Shown in pieces: positions 1-8,496 of a DNA stretch of 64,000 nt (positions are counted from its first letter, which is position 1; every line of letters starts with the position of its first letter). The translations under genes were made by a program, and so were the position numbers. The notes below the pieces were generated by a model that ran no database searches, was not told the origin of the DNA, and was given only the letters and a program-made list of their open reading frames with translations. The DNA comes from Terriglobia bacterium (GTDB taxonomy: Bacteria > Acidobacteriota > Terriglobia > Acidiferrales > UBA7541). The stretch covers positions 90,071 through 154,070 of the forward strand of contig JAIQGD010000001.1 in NCBI GenBank assembly GCA_020072765.1, written 5' to 3'.

Positions 1-68
1 TGGGGATGAATCGCACCACCCTGAACTCCCGCCTGCGAAAACTGGGCATTTCTCGCGCCAGCCTGTGA
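1..68 (+). CDS. C-terminal end of a Fis-type HTH protein (partial)
   Basis: Only the last 21 codons are in the window, reading in frame from base 3 to a TGA at 66-68. The tail contains the pattern M-N-R-T-T-L-N-S-R-L-R-K-L-G-I, which matches the recognition helix of the Fis-type helix-turn-helix that ends NtrC/NorR-type sigma-54 activators. The inference is that an enhancer-binding response regulator ends here. The AAA+ domain would lie outside the window, so the family is judged from the tail alone. Confidence 0.6.
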   Translation, partial: GMNRTTLNSRLRKLGISRASL

Positions 69-349
69 GGATGCCCGGGCGCGTCTCGGCCCGACCGCAT
101 CACACGCCCTTGTGACAAGCGTCACTGCACTAGTCCATCCCTTTTTGAGAGCCTCCTTACAAGAGGCGCTGGCGCCCTGGTGATCTGCCAGACCACGCCG
201 CAATTTATACCTCGCGGGCAGACCCGGCACCGCCAGCGCCACCCCTTGCGAGAGCGGCAAAGGCCGCCCACAATCTTTTCAGGAACCGCGCCAGAGGGCG
301 CCGTCCGTAGCAGAGAGGGGACTGGATTTCGGCAGCGGAGGTAGCGCAC
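69..349. other. Intergenic region with one Crp-like site
   Basis: No open frame with a plausible start is seen here. The stretch carries a Crp-type palindrome near its left end and a weak AT-rich patch around 201-210 that could serve as a -10 element for the small basic ORF at 350. Nothing else is recognised. Confidence 0.4.
111..126. promoter_or_regulatory. Crp-type operator upstream of the small basic ORF
   Basis: The sequence TGTGA-CAAGCG-TCACT is an almost perfect Crp half-site pair with the standard 6-base spacer. It lies between the end of the Fis-type regulator and the ORF at 350. The same GTGA-N6-TCAC layout recurs at 2469, 2491, 4613 and 13205, which argues against chance. The likely binder is the Crp/Fnr protein encoded at 7458-8174. 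Confidence 0.6.
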
Positions 350-490
350 ATGCCAAGAAAAGCAGCAAAACGCAGAACGAAGAAGGGTCGGGCAGCTCCG
401 CCGGCTAAGGCACGCCACCGGCGCCGGCGGAAGACGCGCCTGAACGAGACCGCTATCATCCACCAGGATCTCTATCCTGTTGGGGAGTAG
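350..490 (+). CDS. Small, very basic protein of unknown function (46 aa)
   Basis: An ATG with a well-placed GGAGG (337-341, 8 bases upstream) opens a 46-codon frame ending at TAG 488-490. The N-terminal two thirds is almost all Arg, Lys, Ala and Pro, with runs such as R-R-R-R-K, and a short non-basic tail follows (N-E-T-A-I-I-H-Q-D-L-Y). Such composition suits a nucleic-acid-binding or histone-H1/HU-tail-like peptide, but no family is recognised. It sits downstream of a Crp-type site and converges on glgP. It could be spurious; the ribosome-binding site and composition are the only support. Confidence 0.45.
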   Translation: MPRKAAKRRTKKGRAAPPAKARHRRRRKTRLNETAIIHQDLYPVGE

Positions 491-574
491 TTTCCTTCAA
501 TAACTCGCCGCCGGAACGCGCGACGCCTTCCTTCGCGTCAGAGAAGGGGCAACGTGACCGTCGCCAGTTCGTGC

Positions 575-2362
575 CTAATTTGCCGCCGAACGAATGGGTG
601 ACTCTGGCACCGGGGCCTCCGGACGTCGCACTTCCTCCAGGATCTGCTGCACCGACATTCCCGGCCGGCCCGAAAAGTAAGCGTTCATCACATACTGCGC
701 CATCATCCTCTGCGCGTTGAAGAACGATCCGTTCAACGCAATGGCATGGCGCATGACCTCCAGATACGACCTCTGGCGCCCGTAAAACATCGGCAAAATC
801 CGGTGTTCGAGCTTGTCGTAGAGCGAAGCGATTTCTTCGGTGGGCACGTCGGGAACTTCTTCGTGCCCGATATCCCATCCCGTGGCGGACTCGACATGCC
901 CTTCAATCCACCACCCGTCGGGCACGCTGAAACTGGGAACACCGTTCAGAGCCGCCTTCATGCCGCTGGTCCCGGATGCTTCGTGGGGCCTCTGGGGCGT
1001 GTTCAGCCAGAGATCCACGCCGCTGGTCAGCAATTGAGCCCAGCGCATTTCATAATTCTCCACATACACCACGCGAACCAACTCCTTCACGGTGGCCATC
1101 ACTTCAAACACTCGCCGGATCATGTTCTTGGCGGGTTCGTCGCGAGGATGAGCCTTGCCGCCGTAAATCACCTGGAACGGGCCCACATGCCGTGCCATCC
1201 ACTTCAGGCGATCAATATCGGAGAATAGAAAGTCCGCTCGCTTGTAGGTGGCGGCACGGCGGGCAAACCCGATGGTGAAAATGGCGGGATCCAGCGCCAC
1301 GCCGGTTTTTTCCTTGATCGTATCCAGAAGCGCTCGCTTGGCGTGCTCGTGCGCGGCGTGGATTTCCCCCAGCGTAATGCCGATGGCGTACCGCAGGTAG
1401 TTGTTGTCGCGCCGCCATTCGGGGATGTGCTTGTCGTAGAGCTGCTGAAACGCGGGAGAGGTCCACGTCGCCGCATGCACGCCGTTGGTAATGGCATGGA
1501 TGGGATACTCGGGAAACATGCCGCGCGATACTTCCCCGTGCTGCATGGCCACTCCGTTGATGTAGTGGGAGCCCCGCAATCCCAGATAGGTCATGTTCAG
1601 CACATCTCCGCTCAGGCCGTTCATCCGTTCCAGTGTCGCCAGACGCTCGGGGCCCAATACCTGACGGACCAGGTCGCCGGGAAACTGGTCGAACCCAGCG
1701 GGAACCGGCGTGTGGGTGGTAAAAACGCATTTTTTGTGCAGAAAAGCGAGATCCTCGGCGGTGACCTGTTCAGCGGGGCGTCCCTGGAGATGGCGGTCGA
1801 GGATGGCGAGCGTCAGCAGCGACGAGTGCCCTTCGTTCATGTGGTACGTCAGGAGGTGGTGGTGACCCAACTCGTGCAGCATTTCCACGCCCCCGATGCC
1901 CAGCACCACTTCCTGGCACAGGCGATAGTGCTCGTCGCCGCCGTAGAGCTGATCCGTCAACGCCTGATCGAAAGGGCTATTCTCGGGCAGGGCGGTATCA
2001 AGCAAGTACACCGGGATCACGTGTCCCCCGACCCCGCGAATCAAATATTGCCATGCGCGGATTTGCACCGTTCGCCCGTCGATCCGGACCTTCGCCCGCA
2101 CACCAGTGGGTTGCAACACGGCTTCGGGACTCCACACCGAAGGGCTCTCGGTCTGGTTGCCAGTGGCATCCAGATGCTGCTCGAAGTACCCCTTGCGATG
2201 CAGCAGCGTGATCCCCACGATCGGCAACCCCATGTCCGCCGCGGCGCGCAGCGTGTCGCCGGCCAGAATCCCCAGGCCACCGGCGTACGTCGGCATGGCG
2301 GGCTCCAGCGCAATTTCCATGGAAAAGTATGCCGCGAAGCGCGGATGAAGATTCAGCGTCAT
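575..2362 (-). CDS. glgP: Alpha-glucan (glycogen) phosphorylase, short form
   Basis: This protein phosphorolyses alpha-1,4-glucans to glucose-1-phosphate in the cytoplasm, mobilising glycogen. The 595-residue product starts with the family pattern AYFSMEIAL...PTYAGGLGILAGD, which marks the short GT35 group (about 600 aa, against about 800 for E. coli GlgP). The PLP site E-A-S-G-T-S-G-M-K is near the C-terminus, followed by the N-G-V-P-S-F-S-V-P-D-G-W-W motif. The start is an ATG at 2362-2360 with a purine-rich region upstream. It is divergent from a P-type ATPase, with two Crp-type sites between the two starts, so both are probably controlled by the local Crp/Fnr regulator. Glycogen breakdown fits a starvation or low-oxygen response. 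Confidence 0.9.
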   Translation of the reverse strand: MTLNLHPRFAAYFSMEIALEPAMPTYAGGLGILAGDTLRAAADMGLPIVGITLLHRKGYFEQHLDATGNQTESPSVWSPEAVLQPTGVRAKVRIDGRTVQIRAWQYLIRGVGGHVIPVYLLDTALPENSPFDQALTDQLYGGDEHYRLCQEVVLGIGGVEMLHELGHHHLLTYHMNEGHSSLLTLAILDRHLQGRPAEQVTAEDLAFLHKKCVFTTHTPVPAGFDQFPGDLVRQVLGPERLATLERMNGLSGDVLNMTYLGLRGSHYINGVAMQHGEVSRGMFPEYPIHAITNGVHAATWTSPAFQQLYDKHIPEWRRDNNYLRYAIGITLGEIHAAHEHAKRALLDTIKEKTGVALDPAIFTIGFARRAATYKRADFLFSDIDRLKWMARHVGPFQVIYGGKAHPRDEPAKNMIRRVFEVMATVKELVRVVYVENYEMRWAQLLTSGVDLWLNTPQRPHEASGTSGMKAALNGVPSFSVPDGWWIEGHVESATGWDIGHEEVPDVPTEEIASLYDKLEHRILPMFYGRQRSYLEVMRHAIALNGSFFNAQRMMAQYVMNAYFSGRPGMSVQQILEEVRRPEAPVPESPIRSAAN

Positions 2363-2468
2363 TTCGCTTTCCGATCCCTTTCGCGGGTCTCGCTCGGCTC
2401 ACCGCTCCCGCCGTCATGGCGGCAGGTCATCTCTTTCCAACAGCATCAAGGTTCGGCCGCCGCGGGGC

Positions 2469-2506
2469 AGTGAGGCGGCTCACATCCGACCGTGACTCAG
2501 ATCACA
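2469..2506. promoter_or_regulatory. Tandem Crp-type operators in a divergent promoter region
   Basis: Two copies of GTGA-N6-TCACA are present: AGTGA-GGCGGC-TCACA at 2469-2484 and CGTGA-CTCAGA-TCACA at 2491-2506. Their centres are 22 bases apart, about two helical turns, so two dimers could bind on the same face of the DNA. They lie between the divergent starts of glgP (2362, minus) and the cation ATPase (2626, plus) and could control either or both. Confidence 0.65.
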
Positions 2507-2625
2507 TAGGATCAGGATGGGGCCCAGAGTATTGTGAGAAAGCACTGGACTTTCAACTTCGCCAGGAAGCCGGGCACGCATCCGAGGATTTCACGAAGGG
2601 GGTAGAATCGGTGAGGAGAACCCCG

Positions 2626-4524
2626 ATGGCGAACCCGGCCAGAACCCCCGAAGTCGCGGCGGTTACCGCCCGCATACCGGGCCGCGTTTCGTATGCGGGG
2701 TGGAAGCTTGGTTCCGCCATTACTGCGGTCGCGGGCGGCGGGATCGTTCTTCATCTGGTTCTGCGGTTTGCGATCCCTGTTTCACGCCCGGTCTCGCTCG
2801 TCCCCCTCTATGCGGTGCTCGTCGTCGGCGGGCTGCCGCTTTTGTATGGCCTGGCACGCAAGATTCTGGCGCGCGAATTCGGCACCGACCTGCTGGCGGG
2901 AATTTCGATTCTGACGGCCGTGGCCGAACGAGAGTACCTGGTCGGATCCATTGTGGTGTTGATGCTCTCCGGTGGAAGGGCGCTGGAGGACTACGCCGCG
3001 CGCCGGGCCTGCTTCGTCCTCGACGCTCTGGCCAAGCGGATGCCGCAGCACGCGCATCGCCAGAGCGGAGCGGAGGCCGTCGATGTGGCGCTGGACGAAA
3101 TTCGCGTCGGCGACCGGTTGGTCATCTATCCCCATGAAATTTGTCCAGCCGACGGAATCGTCGTGGAAGGCCAAGGCATGATGAACGAAGCCTTCCTCAC
3201 GGGAGAACCCTTCGAGATACCCAAGGCGCCGGGCTCGCAAGTGATCTCCGGTGCGCTCAACCGCGAGACCGTTTTGACCATGCGCGCCGAAAGACTGCCG
3301 GTCGACTCCCGCTATGCGCGCATCATGCGCGTGATGGAAGATACGCAACAGCGCCGGCCGCGACTCCGGCGTCTGGGAGACCAACTGGGCGCCTGGTATA
3401 GTCCCGCGGCCGTCGCGGTCGCGATTGCCGCGTGGTTGATCGCGGGAGACCCGCATCGCTTCCTGGCCGTGCTCGTCATTGCCACGCCGTGTCCGCTGTT
3501 AATCGCCATCCCTATAACGCTGATCGGAGCCATTTCCCTGGCGGCCAGCCGCGGCATCATCATCAAGAATCCCGCCGTCCTCGAACAGATCGACGCGTGC
3601 CGGACGTTTATCTTCGATAAAACAGGCACGCTCACTTACGGCAAACCAGAACTCACCGAAATCGAATGTGCCGCCGGATTCGAATCACATGACGTGCTGC
3701 GCGCCGCCGCCAGTCTGGAACGCTACTCGAGACATCCTCTGTCGAGCGCCATCCTGGACGCCGCAACCCGCGCCAACCTGCGCCTGGAACCGGCTTCCGA
3801 GATCTCCGAGCCGCCCGGCCAGGGACTCCGGGGGGTCGTCGGCCGCCAAGAGATTGTCCTGACGGCCCGAGGCCGGTTGCGCCAGCAGGACCTGAACATT
3901 CCCCCGATTCGACCGGGGCTGGAATGTGTTGTGCTCATCAATGGCCGGATTGCCGCCGTCCTCCGCTTTCGCGACGAGCCGCGCAAGGAAACGCGCGTCT
4001 TTCTCGATCACCTGCATCCCCACCACGGGGTCGCGCGCGTACTGTTGGTCTCCGGCGACCGCCTGGAAGAGGCTCGCTACCTGGCCTCTCAGGTAGGGAT
4101 CCGGGAAGTGCATGCCGACAAAAGCCCGGAAGACAAAGTGCGGATTGTCCGCGCGGAAACCCGGAAGGAAAAGACGCTGTTCGTGGGAGACGGCATCAAC
4201 GATGCCCCCGCCATGCAGGCCGCGACCATCGGCGTGGCCTTCGGCCAGACCAATGAAATTGCCGCGGAAGCCGCCGACGCCGTGGTCCTCGAATCTTCCC
4301 TCGCCAAGGTGGATGAACTGATTCACATTGGCCGCCGGGCGCGCTCGATTGCCCTGCAAAGCGCGGTGGGCGGCATGGCTCTGAGCATTATCGGGATGTT
4401 GGTCGCCGCCACGGGCCACTTGCCGGCCATCGGAGGCGTCATCGCGCAGGAGGTCATCGACTTGCTCGCCGTTCTCAACGCGATTCGCGTCGCGCTTCCT
4501 CTCCAGGCGCTCAAAGACTTCTAG
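2626..4524 (+). CDS. P-type cation-transporting ATPase, P1B-like
   Basis: This is a 632-residue membrane pump. The catalytic features are clear: T-G-E actuator motif at about 192-194, T-P-C in the ion-binding membrane helix at about 287-289, phosphorylated Asp in D-K-T-G-T-L-T at about 331, H-P motif of P1B ATPases at about 370, and G-D-G-I-N-D at about 521. There is no N-terminal HMA domain or CxxC metal-binding motif. The usual CPC is replaced by TPC, so the transported ion cannot be named. ATG 2626 is preceded by GAGGAG with good spacing; an in-frame GTG at 2611 preceded by AAGGGGG is an alternative. It is divergent from glgP and shares its tandem Crp sites. Confidence 0.85.
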   Translation: MANPARTPEVAAVTARIPGRVSYAGWKLGSAITAVAGGGIVLHLVLRFAIPVSRPVSLVPLYAVLVVGGLPLLYGLARKILAREFGTDLLAGISILTAVAEREYLVGSIVVLMLSGGRALEDYAARRACFVLDALAKRMPQHAHRQSGAEAVDVALDEIRVGDRLVIYPHEICPADGIVVEGQGMMNEAFLTGEPFEIPKAPGSQVISGALNRETVLTMRAERLPVDSRYARIMRVMEDTQQRRPRLRRLGDQLGAWYSPAAVAVAIAAWLIAGDPHRFLAVLVIATPCPLLIAIPITLIGAISLAASRGIIIKNPAVLEQIDACRTFIFDKTGTLTYGKPELTEIECAAGFESHDVLRAAASLERYSRHPLSSAILDAATRANLRLEPASEISEPPGQGLRGVVGRQEIVLTARGRLRQQDLNIPPIRPGLECVVLINGRIAAVLRFRDEPRKETRVFLDHLHPHHGVARVLLVSGDRLEEARYLASQVGIREVHADKSPEDKVRIVRAETRKEKTLFVGDGINDAPAMQAATIGVAFGQTNEIAAEAADAVVLESSLAKVDELIHIGRRARSIALQSAVGGMALSIIGMLVAATGHLPAIGGVIAQEVIDLLAVLNAIRVALPLQALKDF

Positions 4525-4612
4525 AAACAGGGCTTCCGCGCGGCGTCTCCGCCTCTCGCCGGGAGACTCCCGACCGCAAATCTCCCGGAGTATGACGGGT
4601 CGTATAAGTCGC

Positions 4613-4628
4613 GGTGACGCGTGTCACA
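4613..4628. promoter_or_regulatory. Crp-type operator and promoter of the VWFA-M48 pair
   Basis: The sequence GGTGA-CGCGTG-TCACA matches the Crp consensus with a 6-base spacer. About 30-40 bases downstream are AT-rich hexamers (TAAATT at 4651-4656, TTATAG at 4660-4665) in an otherwise GC-rich stretch. With TAAATT as the -10 the operator centre would be close to -41.5, the class II activation position. The VWFA start is at 4702. Confidence 0.6.
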
Positions 4629-4701
4629 GCCGCCGGCGTGCCCCCTCCGTTAAATTACGTTATAGGAAAAGCACTTGGAGGCTAGGGGGAGGTCCGCAAC
4701 C

Positions 4702-5796
4702 ATGCGGCCTAGAGGCGCGATCCTGATGGCAGGACTTGTCCTGTCCACGCTGGCCATGGCCCCGCCGGCAGTATCACCTCGCCCTACTGCCGTGTCCCAG
4801 GCGCCGTCCGGGCCTCAGCCACCTTCCGGGCCGGCCGGACAGCAACCAGTCCCAACGCCTCTTCCCAATGAACAGGCTAGACCCAGCGTAATCACGGTTG
4901 AGTCGGCGCTGGTGACCGTGGATGTGCTGGTCACCGACGACAAGGGGCGCGTGCTGACGGCCCTGAAGAAGGACAACTTCCGCATCCTGGACAACGGGCA
5001 ACCACAACGAGTCACAACGTTCGCTCCCGTGAACGCGCCCATCACCATTGTTCTCCTGCTGGAATACAGTGAGGCGGCCAGCGATTACTTCGCGTATAAG
5101 TCTGCTTCCTGGGGATCGGACTTCCTCCGCCATTTGGAAAGCCAGGACTGGGTGGCGCTGGTCACCTATGACATGAACCCCGCCGTCCGTGTGGACTTCA
5201 CGCGCAACAAAGCCGCGGTCCAGGACGCGCTCTACAGCCTGGGGTACCCGCCCTTCCACGAAACCAACCTGTTTGATGCCGTCATAGATACACTCGACCG
5301 TCTTCAGCCCATCCAGGGGAAGAAGTCGGTGCTGCTCATCACCACCGGTTACGACACGTTCAGCGAACATACTCTCGACGCCACTTATAAGCGCCTCAAA
5401 GAAAGCGATGCCACGGTTTTCTGCATCGGCATGGCCGAGAGCGAATACGGGCTGTCCGAAGCGGGAGGACTCAACTATCTTCAGGCGAAAAATCAGCTCG
5501 ACACGTTTTCCAGGCTGACTGGCGGGCTTGCCTGGTTCCCTCGCTTCCAAGGCGAACTCCCCAGCATCTTTAAAAGCGTCACCGGCTTCCTGCGCAATCA
5601 GTACGCCCTCGGCTTCTCGCCGCTCGAGCCGGCCCGGGACGGCAAATATCACAAGTTGACCGTGCAAGTGGTGGGCGCAGATGGCCGGCCGCTGACCGTC
5701 GTGGACGAAAAGGGGAAGCGCCACAAAGTCGAAGTCCACGCGCGGGAAGGCTACACGGCTTCCAAACGACCTCCGGAAAATAGGGCCCGAACATGA
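4702..5796 (+). CDS. Secreted VWFA-related acidobacterial domain protein
   Basis: The 364-residue protein begins with a Sec signal (basic start, then a Leu/Ala/Met-rich core ending in A-M-A) and a Pro-rich linker. It then carries a von Willebrand factor A fold. The segment T-V-D-V-L-V-T-D followed by the N-F-R-I-L-D-N-G-Q region is the signature start of the VWFA-related acidobacterial family, abundant in Acidobacteriota. The C-terminal part has Y-A-L-G-F-S-P and a short beta-rich tail (Y-H-K-L-T-V-Q-V) also typical of that family. The MIDAS-type first Asp is replaced (L-L-L-E-Y-S), so metal binding is doubtful. ATG 4702 was preferred to an upstream TTG (4675) because AGGGGGAGG precedes it. 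Function is unknown; an extracellular binding or adhesion role is only suggested. Confidence 0.85.
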   Translation: MRPRGAILMAGLVLSTLAMAPPAVSPRPTAVSQAPSGPQPPSGPAGQQPVPTPLPNEQARPSVITVESALVTVDVLVTDDKGRVLTALKKDNFRILDNGQPQRVTTFAPVNAPITIVLLLEYSEAASDYFAYKSASWGSDFLRHLESQDWVALVTYDMNPAVRVDFTRNKAAVQDALYSLGYPPFHETNLFDAVIDTLDRLQPIQGKKSVLLITTGYDTFSEHTLDATYKRLKESDATVFCIGMAESEYGLSEAGGLNYLQAKNQLDTFSRLTGGLAWFPRFQGELPSIFKSVTGFLRNQYALGFSPLEPARDGKYHKLTVQVVGADGRPLTVVDEKGKRHKVEVHAREGYTASKRPPENRART

Positions 5797-5857
5797 GGAC
5801 AACCGCGATGCCAGCTCTTGCACGGCCTGCGGTGAATGCAACGAAGGGAGAAACACC

Positions 5858-7327
5858 ATGAGAGGACTTGGCCGGCGCATCATGGCCATCTGCCTGTGCG
5901 AATGTCTCATCATCCTGCCTGTCGAGAGCGGCCCTCGCCGCAATGCACCTCCCACAGCTCCCGCCGAGGCGACCTCGCTCCGGGAATATCTGCAGAAGCC
6001 CTATCTGCAACTGTTCGAGCTTGCACCCAAGCTGGAGTTCGGTGCGGGAGAGATTCAAGCCCAGCGGAACGCACTCGAAAGCGGAAAAAAGCTCTGCGTG
6101 AATCGATTCAAGGACCACTCCAGGAAATATGACAACCAGATCAAAACGGCGCAAAAGGACCTGAAGAAAAAGACCTCTAGCCTGGGCGAGACCGAGCGGA
6201 AGCAACTCCACTGCAACATTCAAAATCTCAGCTTTTTGAAAAGCGAAGCCGACGTCCTGGCCGGGCACGCCATCCCCACGGCGTACGACAATCTCTATGC
6301 CAAGCTCGACCTCATCCAAAAGTGGCCGGCGGCCTACCACCAGGCGCAGCAGGAGCTCAGCAGCGGGGCATACATGCAGCGCCGATGGTCTGACGTGAAG
6401 GACATCGGATTCCGCGAGATTGCCTCGGGGCAGCAGGATGATATCAAGCGCGGCCAGCAAGCCATCGAGGAATTGAAGCGCTCGGGCATGTTGCCGCCGG
6501 AATTGGAAAACAAGGCGATTCAGGCGTACGTGAATTCGGTCGGCCAGCGCGTGGCGAAGTATTCCGATCTCAAGGTCCCCTTGCACATCAGCGTCTTGCA
6601 ATCGCGCGAAATCAACGCGTTCGCGCTGCCCGGCGGCTACCTCTTTATCGAGCGCGGCCTGCTCGAAGCCGCCGATGACGAATCGGAGTTGGCGGGCGTG
6701 CTGGCGCACGAAATCGCGCACGATACCGCGCGCCATAGCGCCAAACTGATGAAGCGCGCCACCATCGCCAGCATTTTGTACCAGGCCGCTCAGGTGGCCG
6801 CGATTATCTTGACCGGAGGCGTCGTCGGCATCGGCCTGTACTACGCGCTGCAGTACGGCTTCTACGGCCTGGGACTCGTGATTAACTTGAAGCTGCTGGG
6901 CGTGAGCCGCGACTACGAACTGGAGGCCGATCAGCTCGGCGTGCAGTACGCCTGGAACGCGGGATACGATACGACCGGATTTATCCGCTTCTTCGACAAA
7001 ATGGCCACCGAAAAGGGCTACGTGAATAGCGTGAGCTGGTTCCGCACGCACCCTCCGTTCTACGAGAGGATGGTGCAGACCGAACGCGAACTCCTCTTCC
7101 TCCCCTCAAAACCCAGTGCGATTGTGCAAACCTCGGCCTTCGAGGAAATGAAGAAGGCGCTCGTGCCCGTCACGGCGGCTGCGGAAAAAGAGGAGGTCGG
7201 AAAGCCAAGCCTGCTGCTCACCCGGGAAGAAGGGTGCGAACCCCCGCAAAAACTGGAATACAAATCCGGACAACCCGTCGAGGAGCTCTGCGCCACGCCG
7301 GTTCGGGCGACGACTCCGTCAAAGTGA
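5858..7327 (+). CDS. Secreted M48-family zinc metalloprotease
   Basis: The product is 489 residues with an N-terminal hydrophobic signal (I-M-A-I-C-L-C-E-C-L-I-I-L). A Lys/Gln-rich, probably coiled-coil segment of about 150 residues follows, then an M48 peptidase core. The zinc site is H-E-I-A-H at about 284-288, with a downstream Glu in Y-E-L-E-A-D as third ligand. A hydrophobic stretch between them (A-A-I-I-L-T-G-G-V-V-G-I-G-L-Y-Y) is typical of BepA/YfgC/LoiP-like proteases that work on the cell envelope. ATG 5858 follows AAGGGAGAAACACC. It lies 61 bases after the VWFA gene on the same strand, probably co-transcribed from the Crp-type promoter. A periplasmic quality-control role is inferred. 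Confidence 0.85.
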   Translation: MRGLGRRIMAICLCECLIILPVESGPRRNAPPTAPAEATSLREYLQKPYLQLFELAPKLEFGAGEIQAQRNALESGKKLCVNRFKDHSRKYDNQIKTAQKDLKKKTSSLGETERKQLHCNIQNLSFLKSEADVLAGHAIPTAYDNLYAKLDLIQKWPAAYHQAQQELSSGAYMQRRWSDVKDIGFREIASGQQDDIKRGQQAIEELKRSGMLPPELENKAIQAYVNSVGQRVAKYSDLKVPLHISVLQSREINAFALPGGYLFIERGLLEAADDESELAGVLAHEIAHDTARHSAKLMKRATIASILYQAAQVAAIILTGGVVGIGLYYALQYGFYGLGLVINLKLLGVSRDYELEADQLGVQYAWNAGYDTTGFIRFFDKMATEKGYVNSVSWFRTHPPFYERMVQTERELLFLPSKPSAIVQTSAFEEMKKALVPVTAAAEKEEVGKPSLLLTREEGCEPPQKLEYKSGQPVEELCATPVRATTPSK

Positions 7328-7360
7328 CCCGGCCGGTCCCGCACCGTAGGACGCAACAAC

Positions 7361-7412
7361 GCCAGCGGGAAACCCGAGCGCCCTGCAACCGCCGCTCCGG
7401 CTTCCCGCTGGC
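7361..7412. terminator. Hairpin between convergent genes
   Basis: Perfect 11-base inverted arms, GCCAGCGGGAA (7361-7371) and TTCCCGCTGGC (7402-7412), flank a 30-base loop. They sit between the M48 protease stop (7327) and the crp/fnr stop (7458). No T-run follows, so this is a possible bidirectional terminator or RNA-stabilising hairpin rather than a classical intrinsic terminator. Confidence 0.45.
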
Positions 7413-7457
7413 TATATGAAAACCACCACTGCCGCTCTACTTTCGGTTTCCGAATTG

Positions 7458-8174
7458 CTACGCGACCGCCAGAGCCCGCAATTCGGGCTCATTCCGAATC
7501 AGCACGACCGGCCCGCTGGTAAGGATGAGCTTCTTGTTTTTGAAGTCCGAGAGCGTGCGCGTGACGGTCTCCCGCGAAATACCGATCATCTGGGAAATTT
7601 CCTCGTGCGTCAGGCCCAGATGAAAGCGTTTGCCCTGGTTGGTCTCCTGGGCGCGTTCCGACGACTCCAGCAGAAACTGGGCCACCTTTTCCGTAGCCGT
7701 GCGCGAGAGCCCCAGATAGCGGATCTCCTGGCAGGCCTGGCGGTAGCGTTCGCTCAGCTGACGGATGACGGCGGACGACACGACCGGGTGTTCCCGCATC
7801 AGCCGCAGAAAGTCGTCGCGGCGGATAAAGTCGATCTGGCAGGGCTGGAGAGCCTCGGCCGTCAGTTCGTAGGGGTGCCCCGACAGCGTGGCGTGCAGCC
7901 CCAGGATTTCTCCCGATTCGCGGATGCGCACGATCAGCGTCTTCCCTTCCGCGGAGTTCATCGTCAATTTCACGCGGCCCCTGCAGAGCACATAGACCCC
8001 GCGCGGCGACTGCCCCTCCACAAACAGCACGGCGCGAGCCGGATACGCACTGGCATAGGTAACCTTGCCCAGCGCGTCCATCGCGGGGTGGGGCAACTGG
8101 CAGAAAAAGCCTTCTTTTCGCATATGGCAAGCCATGCAATTCTCCACTAGATCCAAATCGTAAGGCGCGTGCAT
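7458..8174 (-). CDS. Crp/Fnr-family transcription regulator with N-terminal cysteines
   Basis: The 238-residue protein has an N-terminal cyclic-nucleotide-binding-type beta roll, a dimerisation helix and a C-terminal winged helix. The recognition helix reads S-R-E-T-V-T-R, retaining the Arg-Glu-x-x-x-Arg set that E. coli Crp uses to read GTGA; Fnr has Val in place of the first Arg. Three Cys near the N-terminus (C-M-A-C then a third 9 residues on) plus Cys in Y-V-L-C-R-G-R could hold an Fe-S cluster as in Fnr, so oxygen or redox sensing is plausible. ATG 8174 was chosen because AAGGAG lies 6 bases upstream; a longer frame to 8357 overlaps the STAS gene. It is the likely regulator of the GTGA-N6-TCAC sites in this window. 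Confidence 0.88.
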   Translation of the reverse strand: MHAPYDLDLVENCMACHMRKEGFFCQLPHPAMDALGKVTYASAYPARAVLFVEGQSPRGVYVLCRGRVKLTMNSAEGKTLIVRIRESGEILGLHATLSGHPYELTAEALQPCQIDFIRRDDFLRLMREHPVVSSAVIRQLSERYRQACQEIRYLGLSRTATEKVAQFLLESSERAQETNQGKRFHLGLTHEEISQMIGISRETVTRTLSDFKNKKLILTSGPVVLIRNEPELRALAVA

Positions 8175-8199
8175 GTCAGTCTCCTTCCTCATTCGCCGT

Positions 8200-8496
8200 T
8201 CAGTGAGCTTCGCCCGTGGCCCCTTGTTCCAAAATAAACCGCAGAAACGCCGAAGGCTCGATAAAGGCCGCCCCTTCCTGTTGCATTCGCAGAAGAAGGG
8301 CTTGCCCCCGCGAGTCGACAAAACGCACTCCTTGCAAATCGACGAGAATCTTCTCACCCAGGTTCTGCCGGGCCGTGCCGAGCCAGACCTTGCTGAGTTC
8401 GTCCACCCAGGGGCCCTTCACCGCACCTTCCAGTTTCAGTACAAGCGCGTCTGCTTGTTCATTGGTTGTGATTTTGAGCATGTTCTGTTGGTCCAA
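8200..8496 (-). CDS. STAS-domain protein (anti-sigma factor antagonist type)
   Basis: This is a 98-residue single-domain protein. The STAS core is visible: an alternating beta strand L-V-L-K-L-E-G, then K-I-L-V-D-L-Q-G-V-R-F-V-D-S-R-G-Q-A-L-L. The D-S-R-G motif holds the Ser that is phosphorylated in SpoIIAA/RsbV-type antagonists. It probably acts as a phospho-switch on an anti-sigma factor or in another partner-switch complex; no anti-sigma kinase gene is in the window. The frame opens with TTG at 8496; ATG 8481 is an alternative. It ends 25 bases before the crp/fnr start, so the two form an operon. Confidence 0.75.
   Translation of the reverse strand: MDQQNMLKITTNEQADALVLKLEGAVKGPWVDELSKVWLGTARQNLGEKILVDLQGVRFVDSRGQALLLRMQQEGAAFIEPSAFLRFILEQGATGEAH

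Noticed and set aside
5579..7051. 490-codon minus-strand frame
   Set aside because: It is antisense to the M48 protease (HEIAH) and the end of the VWFA gene. No ribosome-binding site or domain was found.
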